Source of the DNA: Cornus controversa
Taxonomy: Eukaryota; Streptophyta; Magnoliopsida; Cornales; Cornaceae
NCBI GenBank assembly: GCA_026545225.1
Contig: CM048846.1
Coordinates: forward strand, 86,259,270-86,323,269
Length of the DNA: 64,000 nt
Direction of reading: 5' to 3'
This document shows positions 26,180 through 37,272 of this stretch, one piece after another (the stretch's first letter is position 1; the number at the start of each line of letters is the position of its first letter). A program made the position numbers and the translations under genes. Under the pieces are notes generated by a model. The model saw only the letters and a program-made list of their open reading frames with translations, did not search any database and was not told the DNA's origin.

Positions 26180-27658
26180 AGTGTTCTCTAATTTGTGAGT
26201 TATTACTTACGAAAGTTATTTTTAAAATCAAATTTTGTATTTGTGTTCAAAAATTATTATGGAATCTAGTATGAAGAAAGACAGATTATGTAGAGACCGG
26301 ATCCAATTTTGACTGATTTTTGAATTTTTCATCATTTTCGCCACAAATACGCTTTAAATGTGTTATAAATGTTTCGAGAGTGAGAAACATGTTTGGGAAG
26401 TTGTTTAAAGGTTTTGGAAAGTTTTTGGAACATTTGGAGAAATTTGACTTTTTGGGTCAACAGGGCCCCGGGAATTCAAAAGTTTTTCAGGAAATAATAA
26501 GTTTTGAATTTGGGCCAAATGAAATGTTTAATGAATTAAGAAAGTGATTTCGAAGCCATAGGAACTTTCAGAATAAAAAACAGAGCTTGGGAAGGTACGT
26601 TAAGTGATTAAAGAGCAAAATAGTCATTTACCCTTGGTGAGGTGTCAATACACTTAAATGTATATTGTTGGGACAGAACCTATAGATATAGAATAATTTT
26701 GCCATTAAAGAGCTCTCAAGCTCTCCTTCTTCTCCAACCTTCTTCCTTTGATTTGAGTACTTTTGAGTGAGATTTGGAGTTTGCTCTAAGAGAGAAAGTT
26801 TCTCCCCCCATCTTCCTCTACACATTGGTGGGTTCAAAGTCTCCCATTAGAAAGTTCCAAAATTTGATGGAATGTGAAATTTGGATTCGGGCATCGTTCG
26901 AGAAGGAAAGTGTGTTCTCCTTGTTCCGATCTATGGTTCTATGGAAAGAAATTTCACTTCGGAGGAACTTGAAGTTTGGTGGATTATAGGGCTTACTAGG
27001 AAGAGCTCCAAACTTGAGGTAGGGGCATTCTTTCACTCTTAATCATCGATTCTAGGATAATATTGGTGAGATTGGGATTGTGTGAATTGTCTTAGCATGT
27101 ATGAGTGAGTGGTGGGAGTTGGGTGAATTTTCCTTTCCTCTATACATTGTATAACTATACATGCTAGAGTTGTTCATTATATGATGTGTGATGAATTGTG
27201 ATGTTATACAAGCAATGTATATGAAATGAAAACATGTTTTGCTATTTGAAGTATTGTATGCATATGTGGGTATTATGCATGACTTGAAGCATATTTGTGA
27301 TTATATGTTGATTATAAAAATGTATGAGGATTGAATGCATGCTAGATTTAAATATGGCATGAATGTGTATTGAAAAAGCATGAAAAATATACTAAGTTAT
27401 GAATTATATGCATATGTGAATGATATGCATACTTTAGTACATATATGTGGCTATATGTATAATGTGATGATGAGATGCATGCTAGAGTCTATTATAGCAA
27501 GAATGTGTATTGAAGAGCATGATAAATATATGTTATATGTGGTGTGCGCGCCTTATGAGCATATATACGTGTAAATCAGAGTGTTGTCCAAGTATGATGT
27601 ACATGAAATTCGGAGAGGGCCAACAATGTGTTTGAATTGGTGAGAATACTCCCAATGG

Positions 27659-27860
27659 GATTATCGTCAGAGATGCCCAATCATGCCCCAAGTATAGTGA
27701 TCGTCGGAGTTGCCCAATCACTAGTGCAAGGCTTATATAATGCCATGAATGTGTGATCGTCGGAGTTGCCCCATCACACGAGTGTCGTCGGAGTTGACCA
27801 ACATTTTAGTATCATCAGAGTGGTCCATCACCACATGATTGTCGAAGTGGACCAATCATG
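27659..27860 (+). repeat. stem-loop repeats with a constant loop and changing stems
   Basis: Six diverged units share a core near CGTCGGAGTTGCCC. Four are flanked by perfect inverted arms of different sequence: GATT/AATC (27659-27682), TAGTGAT/ATCACTA (27695-27723), GTGTGAT/ATCACAC (27751-27779) and CATGATTG/CAATCATG (27834-27860). The units at about 27783 and 27809 have only weak arms. Confidence 0.75.
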
Positions 27861-28319
27861 CCTATGTATCAGATTATGATCGAGAAAATGTATATATATT
27901 TTGTTGCTTATGTGTGTTGACTGTTAAGCATGACATATGAGTTAAATGCATCTATTCTTATTTTGCATTGTGGTTGGTTGATCATGAGAGTATTGTAAAT
28001 GCCATGTAGCGTAGCGATATCATGGTTGCATATCATGTAGATTGGTGTTGAGTCGATGCCTAGGTAGATTGGGGCGTTCCTACTGAGCCGTTGAGTTGCT
28101 CATCCCTCTCCCCCTAAATATTTTTATAGGTAAGGCATTGAGGATGGACGAGAAGGACTTGATTAGTCACTTGAAGCTCATAGGAGAATGTTTGAGATGT
28201 TTTAAGATCTATGTATGGATCATTTAGAATGGTTAGTATCTTATAGAGAATGCATGAGTATTGAGAAATGAGGAGTTGGCTTGAAAATGGTCTTTAGTAT
28301 AATTTGCAAGATTTCTGCA

Positions 28320-28570
28320 GAGACCATTTCGATCGTGCAAAATCCATATTTCACATGATTGAAAATTTTGATTGCGCGAAACCCATGTTTTGCATGTGCA
28401 AAAAACTTACAGAGTTGCACAATGTTCAAAAGTCCCGAGAGTTGAGATTTTCTTTTGATAGTACTTCGCATGATCGAATATTTCGATCATACGAAAATAT
28501 AACTTCGATCATGCGAAAAAACTATTTCGATTGTGCGAAACTGGTGATTCGATTGTGCAAAATTGCAGTC
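28320..28570 (+). repeat. cluster of TTCGATYRTGCGAAA-like near-palindromic motifs
   Basis: About eight diverged copies of a 15-bp motif, for example TTTCGATCATACGAAAA, CTTCGATCATGCGAAAA and TTTCGATTGTGCGAAAC, lie in 250 bp inside the solo LTR. The consensus is close to self-complementary. Confidence 0.75.
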
Positions 28571-28767
28571 CATCCACTATGTTGGACATGCATAGTATGG
28601 ATTAATGTGTGGGGGCCCATTGAGGGTAGAAGTATGTTGAGCTGTGCATATACATGTGCACCATGGGTATTAAGCTTCCGCAGTAAACTACAGGTTAAGA
28701 ACGTTCATTAGGGTTTAATAGATGGGTTCACCTTCGATTCCTCGGAGTCAAAAATTGGGGCATGACA

Positions 28768-29868
28768 GATTACTTCAGAAAACTCTTTTATTTAATGGAT
28801 CATATATCATTTAAAGGAAAGAATAGAAAAAATAAAAGAAAGAGCTAAAAGACTTTAGGGTGACAGAGATTATTTGTTGGACATATGGTGGTAAAGGTCA
28901 TATATTTATTTTGTGTCCAAGTCCCAAAAATAACTTTTGTTTGGAAAAGAACTTGAAAGATAAAAAGAAAACTAAAGCTATGAAGTTTGTTATTTCTAAG
29001 TCTGATTCTTCTTATTCTGATAGTTATTCCTCTTGTGATAATGTTAATGATCTTCTTATTTTTGTTAGTTTATTGAATGATGATACTCCTAAAATTTCTT
29101 CTTCTAGCGTAGGTGAAACAGATAAGTATACAACTTTGAGTCAAGTTGGGTCTGATAATTCTAAAGATGAAGAACCAACCAAAGAAGAATTGTCTAAAGC
29201 TTTTAAGGAGTTGTTTATTGAGACTGTCAAAGTCAAAATAGCCTACAAAAAGAAATTTAAACAATTGGAGATTATCGAAATTGAAAAAAAATCTTTGATA
29301 AAAGAAAGTGAGAAGTTGATGAAGATACTCAAAGAGAATACATAATAAATTTTGGATCTTACGAATTAAGTAAAATTTTTTGAGAGCGAGATTTTCTCGA
29401 GAGCGAGGTAAGTCAAGCTATTTCTCCTAGAGATTCTCTTGTTGCCAAAGTTAATTTTCTTGAACCTGAATTGAAAAAATCACAAAAGAAATTGATTGTA
29501 TTTACTTTTGGACATATTAAACTTGATAACATGATTAGTGTTAATAAGTGTATAGGAGATAAGTTTGGCCTAGGTTATAATGGATCATCATCTAAGGGTC
29601 AAACTGTCTTTGTTAACCTAAGAACTTAAATATATCAACACCTAAGCCTAAGATTCAAGTTGAGTTTATGCATGCTAATGATGTGTCCAATGTGCTTTAT
29701 TGTACTTATTGTGGTAAAAATGAACATAGTCAACACTATTGTTATAGGAAAAAAAGGCATTCTACTTCTAATTTTCATGTACATAATTCTTTTGTTAAGA
29801 ATAAAGTTCAATCTAGAAAGCCAATCATTCATAATAAACTCAAAAATTTTCAAGCTAGGAATAATTAA
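28768..29868 (+). pseudogene. Sirevirus-like gag remnant
   Basis: Continues the gag interrupted by the solo LTR. A first zinc knuckle (ICWTYGGKGHIFILC, 28870-28920) has lost its second Cys. An acidic Ser-rich stretch follows, then a Lys/Glu-rich coiled-coil segment to 29345. After a stop comes SQAISPRDSLVAKVNFLEPE-like coiled sequence and a second, intact knuckle CTYCGKNEHSQHYC at about 29700-29745. This two-knuckle layout fits Sirevirus gag. No protease, integrase or reverse transcriptase follows. Confidence 0.65.
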
Positions 29869-31440
29869 AATAAGAAGAATAATAGCTTTAATTCTCCACA
29901 ATACTTTCCAAATAGTTTGTATGTCAAAATAATTTGGATGAAAAAGAAAGATTTGGAGACATTTGTGTCTAGTTATTGATACTATGAGATTTATCCTAAT
30001 AGGTCTTTGGTGAAAAATCGACCCCCTAACTGAGATCATTAGGATTGTTATAGTCATGGAATGATCTTATGTTCATTATCTATTTTCTATTGGACCATAT
30101 CTTGGAGTGCAGGTTAGGTTTTATTTATTTATTTTTATTTTTTTGATAATCATGAGAATGTGAAAATCATGTTTTTCTATGATATAATATGATTTTTATA
30201 TATTTCTTTTGAATTCACTATGATTTGGGACACTTAGTTTTCAATGGACGAAGTTTGTGAATTTATAATCTAAGCATTGATGACTAATTTGCTCTATTTG
30301 TTTATATTTAGTGGTAAATTTTTTGAATCCATACAATTTGTATACTATTGAAACTTTGACATAATTGATTGAAAATCAATGTGAAGTTAACTACTACATT
30401 GTATAAGTAGCAAATTGAATATTTACATGATTGAAAGTAAAAAGAAAAAATTCTATGTTTATTGAATTCAGCAGAAAAAAAAAAAGAAAAAAATAAAAAA
30501 AAATGAAAAGGTGCTACTGAAAATCTAAGACAAATGAAAAGGGCTAGCTTTGGGATTTGTCTAAAGCTACCATTATATATGACAAAATCTCTAATGAGAT
30601 GTCAAATAATAAGTTTTTTTGAAAAAAGACCTGGCTGCCCGTAAGAGTGAAAATTGTCGTCTTAGAAATAAAAAAAGTGAATGAAATTCAATATTTAAAA
30701 ATTGATCATGTGTTATTCTTAAAGTTTTTTTATCTAATATGTTTTAACCAAAAAATCAGAGGTATTTGATTACTTATTGATGAAGCTGGATGGCGCACAC
30801 ACACATAGATTTATTAAATGAATTTTAAAATTCTTAAAAACATTGTGTATTGGAAATTGTGCCTTTATGATGAAATTATGAATGAAATTTATTGACAAAT
30901 TTATGAGTTTTAAAATTGTGCTTTTGCAAATTTTTTGACTCTTCGGGACATTTAGAACTCATATTATTTTATGTGAAAATTTGATTTTAATATTTGAATG
31001 ATCATCATGAAGTTTGTTTCACACAAATAAAAATTCTAAAAAGATTTTTTGCATTTTTAGATTTTTTTTTTTTAGAGTTGTTTTTAGAGATTTTATTTTT
31101 GTTGTTGTTTTGAGTTGAAAAACCCACACTGGACCAAGTTGAACCGGTCCAGACGTCTCCTAGACCAATCCAACTTAGTCAGTGTGTCTGGTTTTAAATG
31201 TTCATTGCATTCAATTGTTGCCCACTTACTTTCTCTCTCTACTCGAATGTTTCTCTTTCTAGGATTGTGATATTTTCTCCATTGATCTCCATCTCATCTA
31301 TTGCCTATATATGTTTGATTTTTGGTTAATTTGTGATTGAAATTGGTGGATGGGATTGAAATTGAAGGTTTGAGGTTAATTTTGGGTGTTTGGAAGAACA
31401 AATAAGCTTTTAAGCTTATGTTTTCAAAGGTTGCACACTA
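29869..31440. other. interior of the Sirevirus-like element where pol is missing
   Basis: AT-rich, with an A-rich tract at 30470-30515. No match to copia protease, integrase or RT on either strand, which implies an internal deletion of several kilobases. Confidence 0.5.
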
Positions 31441-31457
31441 TCAACTCTAGTTTTTAA

Positions 31458-32574
31458 GTGTTTTGCATCCCTCTCATCATAGCTCTTGCTGGTGGATCAA
31501 AGAGAGATCGAATTGATATTTCTGTATCACCTGAGGGTCATATTGTGTTCACTTTGGCTTATTTTAAGGATCAATATAACTTTGATAGCTATAAAAACAA
31601 CATAGGTTTTCGGGCAATGAGGTATGAAAGGAAGTTTGATTTGAACTATATTTACAATGAATGACACTATGAATTTGTCAAATACTTCAAGGATAATGGT
31701 TGGGCACCATTGGCTAAGTTAGGTAATGATTGTGTGCCGAACATGGTTCGGTACTTTTATAATATTGTCTTGAATCAAGTGTGGATGAAAGTCAATTGTT
31801 TTGGAGTTGAGATCATAGTGACACCTACTTTGATTGTTGATGTTATTGATGTTCCAAAAGAGGAGGATGGTTTGGTTTTGCCTTGTGATAGCACTAAAGA
31901 AGATAAACCTGATTTTGAAACCATGATTAGGAAGCTTTGTGTTCCTAATGCTCCTCTACTCCCAACAAGATTCCTAATGCATATATCACTGACAATGCCT
32001 ACAAGTTGAATCTTATTGTGTCTTATACTTTTGATCCTCAAGATCACAAGGATGACTTGCCGAGACATCGGACAAAATTGTCGTATCACATAGTCAATGA
32101 GGATAATATCAATGTCCCGACTACTATCATGAAAATAATGCTTTTGGAGATTGGTCATTTTAGGACATGGACAACTTTGCCATTTCCTTTAATTACAATG
32201 AAGATTCTTAAGACAAAGAATATTTATATTCCAACTCATGCAGCTAGAGAGAAGTCGAAAGGGAAGTTTATAAGCTCTAATGTTAAGACTTCAATCACAA
32301 ATAAGCTGTAGAAAATAATAACTAAGGAGGCTGCTAGAAGAGGAGTTCAAGATTAAGAGGATGATAAGGATGCTCCTATTCCCGGACTTTATCTTTCTGG
32401 CATAAATCATGCTTTGAATGCTAGACAACATAATCAATCCATGGGAGGTTTGGAGAGGTATTTGAAGAGTTAGTTTCTTGAAACCAAAACATTGATTTGA
32501 GGTAGTAGTTTGGGGTCTGGTGCTTCTTCTTTTGGGAGAAGTGGAGCACATGATGAGCCCCAAGATGAGGATTA
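31458..32574 (+). pseudogene. plant-transposon-protein-type ORF in the envelope position
   Basis: Reads RKFDLNYIYNE, FVKYFKDNGWAPLAKLGND, PNMVRYFYNIVLNQVW and VEIIVTPTLIVDVIDVP, then a block KLSYHIVNEDNINVPTTIM. These resemble the domain usually labelled 'putative plant transposon protein', found in plant retroelements. At least one in-frame stop (31662) and a frameshift near 31990 break it. It sits between the deleted pol and the polypurine tract, where some Sireviruses carry an envelope-like ORF. Function unknown; that it is envelope-like is inference from position only. Confidence 0.5.
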
Positions 32575-33187
32575 AATCTTTAGCTTTAGACCTAGGTAGT
32601 TCCTTTTTCTAGACATAGACTTAGTTGTTTGTATGTTATGTCCAGAGTCTTTTTATTTGCTTTGATTGGATATGTTATGTTTCCTTACTTTGAAACTATT
32701 TTCTTTTATTATGTGTTTATATGTTTTATGTTACTCCATCATTTTGAGACTGTTGTGATATATTTGAGTGAAATTTATATATTTCCTCTCTTATATCTTT
32801 TATTGCTAGTTATCTTTTTCTTATGTTTTAGTTTGTCAATTTGTTCCAAAAAGGGAGAGAACTAGTTGCTATGATTTGCTATGGTTGATATGATTAAGGG
32901 GGAGAACTACTACTCATATGTTTCATATGTTTGAAAGGGAGATATTTAAGTTAATTTTGAGCTTATTTGGTTTATATTTATTTATTAAACTTTCACAGGT
33001 GGTGTTGTTTACATGATATGCAGATTTCAGATTTCTTATTCGGAAAGCCACTACATGTGAAGTTTGATCTTTAGAAGTGCTCTGATTTCTTCGGTTATAT
33101 TTATTTGTATTCTTAGACATATTATAATCTAATTTTTTCAAGGAATTAGGTTATGATTATCTAGGTGGTTTTGTCACAAAATTGTTA
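32575..33187. other. untranslated stretch before the polypurine tract
   Basis: T-rich sequence with two interior AAGGGGGAGA-like tracts (about 32828-32905) before the main polypurine tract. No coding sequence recognised. Confidence 0.5.
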
Positions 33188-33197
33188 AAGGGGGAGA
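33188..33197 (+). promoter_or_regulatory. polypurine tract
   Basis: AAGGGGGAGA immediately precedes the 3' LTR start TGTGACG, the standard plus-strand primer position. Confidence 0.8.
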
Positions 33198-34559
33198 TTG
33201 TGACGTAAATATTTGTAACTGGCAAATTTTGGTTTCAAAACTAAGTTGATCGAGTTATACTTTTCATTTCAATTTTTTGTAATCAATTATGAAGTTGAAA
33301 ATCGAGAGCATAGATAGTGTTTTCACTAATAGAAACATGTGATTAGACCATCAATGATCTAGACAAGGAACATGATCATCTTAAGCATTCAAGAGGTTAC
33401 AAATGCATATAGACATCGTTGATCAAGTATGAGAGTCATGTGGTTCAGGTATGTTGGTGAGGACACATAGTTTTTGTGAGGATGAAATCCGACTTTGAAA
33501 ATTAGGGTATCGAGTGTAATTTTCTAGAATTTTTGAAGTTAGACCGGTCCAAGTAGTCTCAGGATCTCAATTTTTAAATATGGCGACAGTGGACCAGTCC
33601 AACTGTTCTCCAGACTGGTCCAACTAAGAAAAGAAAAGTTGAATCGGTCCAACTATTCCTTGGACTGGTCCAACTCTGCCGATGGACTCAGATTGTTTTA
33701 GAAACTCCTGTTTTGATTTGAATTTGATTTCTAAAATTCCCTGAAACTTTGAAAAATATTTGTAAAGAGTTTTCAACTTGTTTTTCAAGTAATTATAAGA
33801 TTTCATCATCTATAAATACTCACTTATGTTTTCTCTCTAATTATGATTTAAAGATTTTTTCAGAAAAATATTATTATTTTTAAGAGAGAAAGCTTTGAGT
33901 TATTTTTAGGTCAGAGAATTATTTTTTGATTTATATTTTGAGAGCGCACACACATATACATATTGAGTTATTAGGGTTGTGTCTCTCCGCTTAATCAATT
34001 ATTCGAATACTTCTTCAAAGATTGCTTATTGATCAAGTCACAGCTGGTTTCGTTTCATTTTGACTCAATTGTTCATTGGTGACAAAGGAGAAGTAGATCG
34101 CACTACGAATGGGACAAAACATTTGCGGAGTGTTTGTGTTCTTCCAGTTACCCTTCTGCAAGGATTGTGACATTAGCTTGAAATCTGCATTAATTGGACG
34201 TAGAGTCACAAAAATATACTTGAGGTGTTCATCGTCAAATTCTTGGCAGAGTGGGGTGGGTGTGAGTTTAGAACAAAATTTGTTGTACTTTACTTCAACG
34301 ATAGTGGATTTGATTCTCCAACGCAATATTCTTATCCGTGATTTTTTTTCGTCTTGAGTTTTTTCCCGTATATCGGATGTTATTCTCCAGTTTACTTTAT
34401 TTAGTTACTTTATGTGTTTGTTTAATTTTAATTGGACTTAAAATTGAATTAATCTGAAAAATTAAGCAAATGAGTAAGTAAACCTAATCACCTTCTCTAA
34501 ATTTTAATCAAGTTTTCGTAACCATTTTCGCACCACGCTACTCACAGTTTTAGTTTGTC

Positions 34560-34990
34560 TCTGGTTTAGATTTTGAGAGAGAGAGAGAGGAAGAAGAAGA
34601 AGAATATTTGATTTAGAATTTTAGAGTGACAAATAAAGAAGAGATACATGAATGTTTGGTTTAGATTCAGAGGGCGAGAAGAAGAAATAAAAAAGAGAGA
34701 TGGATCGCAGATTTTGAATTTTAGAAACAGAAATAAAAAAAAAATGAGCGACCGGCTCTGCATTCACATCTAAAACATTCAATGTCAGTTATACATTAGT
34801 TGGGGTCCACCCCATTCATATATACAGAAACGAAGTTGTTTCCACTTTACCACATCGGTGCAACAAGTTGTTTTCCCACTTACCGCGTCAAAGTCGTTTT
34901 CCATTTTTTTAGGCGTTTGCCGTGGGGACGCAATTATTATTTTTCGTTCGGAAGATAAATCAAGGGGAAGTAAATGCATGCATGTGTGTA
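34560..34990 (+). repeat. Q and P blocks upstream of SRLK copy D
   Basis: Block Q (34568-34665) and block P (34798-34905) match 25078-25192 and 24815-24910. They lie between the Sirevirus-like element and copy D, so they are probably old promoter-distal DNA of the receptor-kinase cluster that was duplicated. Confidence 0.65.
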
Positions 34991-36539
34991 TATGTAGATA
35001 AATTTGAGCCAGACGACCACGTACCCAAAGTCGCATGAAACATTTTTTAGCAGAGATCGATAATATCTATTTGGATGTCTCTTCTCCTTCTCATTCTTCT
35101 TTATCATCATCGTCATTTTTGTTAATTGATCGAGAAGGAGGTATCCAAGATGAGGGACAGTGGCACCATGACAAGACCAGGGTTCTTCCTATGTGTTGTG
35201 CTTCAGTTCCTGGTGTCTCAAGGTAGCATATGGTATAAAGAATTTCCTCAGTCGTTCATAGTTTGGGTGGCCATGAGAGACACAAAGCTAAATGATTGGT
35301 CAGGTGCTTGTGTGAGAAAGACCCTATTGCAGTGCAAAAGTGGTACTTTCATCAATGGGATGACTGATGGATTTTTAAAAATTTCCAGCATTCACAACAT
35401 TACCAGAAAATTCAAAAGTACTTCCTGATGAGAGCCTTGAACAGTGTGAAGCAGCTTGCAGGCAAAAATGTTCATGCACAGCTTATGCTTATAATAGTAG
35501 TGGGTGTTTATTATGGGAAGGGGCTTTACTGAATCTACAACTCTCAAATGAAAGCAACACTAAAAAAGATCTCTATCTGAAACTAGCTGCTTCTGAGCTC
35601 CCAAAATCTCGAGGTATGTCACCATAGTATTCACACTCAGTACATATATAGTACACCCATTAAAAGCAAGTTCTACAGTTCTACCTAACAACGGAATGCC
35701 TTCCTGCAAATTACGTAGGATTTTGTTTTGGATTAGTTGTGATTAACCTTGATCTAGTGTACCCATTTCAGGTGACAGGACGAAATTGAGGGTGATCATC
35801 ATAACAGTGCCGGTTTCGCTAACAGTACTCATTTCTGGTGGCTTCATATGCCGTTTAATCTGGAGAAAGCTCAAGAAAATGGGTATAAGCGGTAGCCACA
35901 AAAGTTTTAACTCCGTATTCAAAGAAATCAGACATTATCTGTATTTAAATAAGTTAGGAAATGAGAATATAACTTCTTCCAAGAGCAACATTAATTTAAA
36001 AATATATGTACAGTTAGAATTTACTTGTACCACAAATTGCCACTTTATGGAACTTATTATATTCGGAAAACAATACTGTGATTTCCAAATAACTGACAAT
36101 GGCTTGCTGTTTTGTGATAAACAGGAGAGAACCATTCAAGTGAGGATTTATTATCATGTGATTTTAGTGCTGGTACGAATGCAGCTGCTAAAACAAACAC
36201 CATAAATAATCTAGGGAGAAACGGAAAGAAGGGTGTTGAGTTGCCATCCTTTAGCTTTGCAAGTGTCTCTGCTGCAACGGATAACTTCTCAGCATCAAAT
36301 AAGCTCGGAGAGGGAGGGTTTGGACCTGTTTACAAGGTAAAAGTTTAAGATATGAATTGAAGCGCTTTACCTTATAACCAATGAGAATTTTGGATCCCTC
36401 CAAATTTAATGTTGAAAACTATTCATTTCACAAATTGTAAAAAGGTTAACCCAGTGCACAATACTTCCACCATTGCAAGGTTTAGAGAATTTAATTAAAA
36501 AATTTACAACTTTATTTTCGAATTTAATCATGTTCTTTA

Positions 36540-37197
36540 GGGCTAGTTTGGTACGCAAGAATGAAATGAAATGAAGTGAAAATGAAATGATGTTAGAAAT
36601 GGAATGAGAATGAGAATAGAATGAAATAATCATTCTCATTCCAATATTTAGTTATAGATAGAGAACGGTGTAGGAATGAAATGGTATTACCTTCCAACAT
36701 GTTATATTTTTCTATATAAAATAGAATCAGTTTTAAAAATAAAATGTTTGGCCAATTTAATTTAATTACCATGTGGAAAAAAAAATTAATTACCCATTCA
36801 GTTAAAACTTTATAAATCAAAATATAATCCGCATTTTTCTTCTAGTCAAGATTAATATAATCTTTTATACGGAATTTTTTTTATTATTATTAAAAACTGA
36901 AAGTGATAAAAGAATGACCTATATACCTATTTTATATATATATATATATATTCTAAAGTGATATGTAAAAGAGAGAGATGCATTAATGAAGAGAGAGAAT
37001 GATTTTAATAATAAGTGGGAATGAAATGACCATTCCATGACTCAAGAAGTGGAATGGTTTTATTGGAATGAGCATTCCAAGGGAATGACTTGGAATGGCC
37101 ATTCCATTTCTAATGTAGCACAACAAACAAGAGAAAGAAAATCAAAGGTCGAATGACCATTCCATTCCACCTTCATTCTTGCGTACCAAACTAGCCC
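36540..37197. mobile_element. Harbinger/Tourist-type MITE in intron 3 of copy D
   Basis: Perfect inverted ends of at least 25 bp, starting GGGCTAGTTTGGTACGCAAG, and the 3-bp duplication TTA (36537-36539 and 37198-37200). The interior is AT-rich, with many GGAATGA / TCATTCC motifs in both orientations. No ORF. TTA duplication with GGG.. ends fits PIF/Harbinger. Confidence 0.9.
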
Positions 37198-37272
37198 TTA
37201 GTGAAATGATCTGGCTTCCATGGAAACTTGTGACAAGATGGCTTCCTCATCTCAAACACTTAAACATCTTTC

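Larger units (their letters stand above)
26289..28767. mobile_element. solo LTR of a Tekay/Del-type gypsy element
   Basis: 2479 bp from TGTAGAGACCGGATCC to GGGGCATGACA, flanked by the perfect 5-bp duplication GATTA (26284-26288 and 28768-28772). There is no primer site or coding sequence inside, so this is the product of LTR-LTR recombination. Related LTRs begin at 60823 and 61946. Two unusual repeat clusters lie inside it and are listed separately. Confidence 0.9.
25193..34546 (+). mobile_element. Ty1/copia Sirevirus-like element, pol deleted, with nested solo LTR
   Basis: The 5' LTR is truncated at its left end (25193-26165). The 3' LTR is complete, 33199-34546, TGTGACG..CTCACA, preceded by the polypurine tract AAAGGGGGAGA. 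In between are a primer site, gag remnants, a gap with no pol, and an ORF remnant in the position where Sireviruses carry an envelope-like gene. A gypsy solo LTR (26289-28767) is inserted 30 bp into gag. The LTRs share the block around AGTAGTCTC..GATCTCAATTTT and ATTCCTTGGACT.GT. No target duplication can be checked because the left LTR end is lost. Confidence 0.75.
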
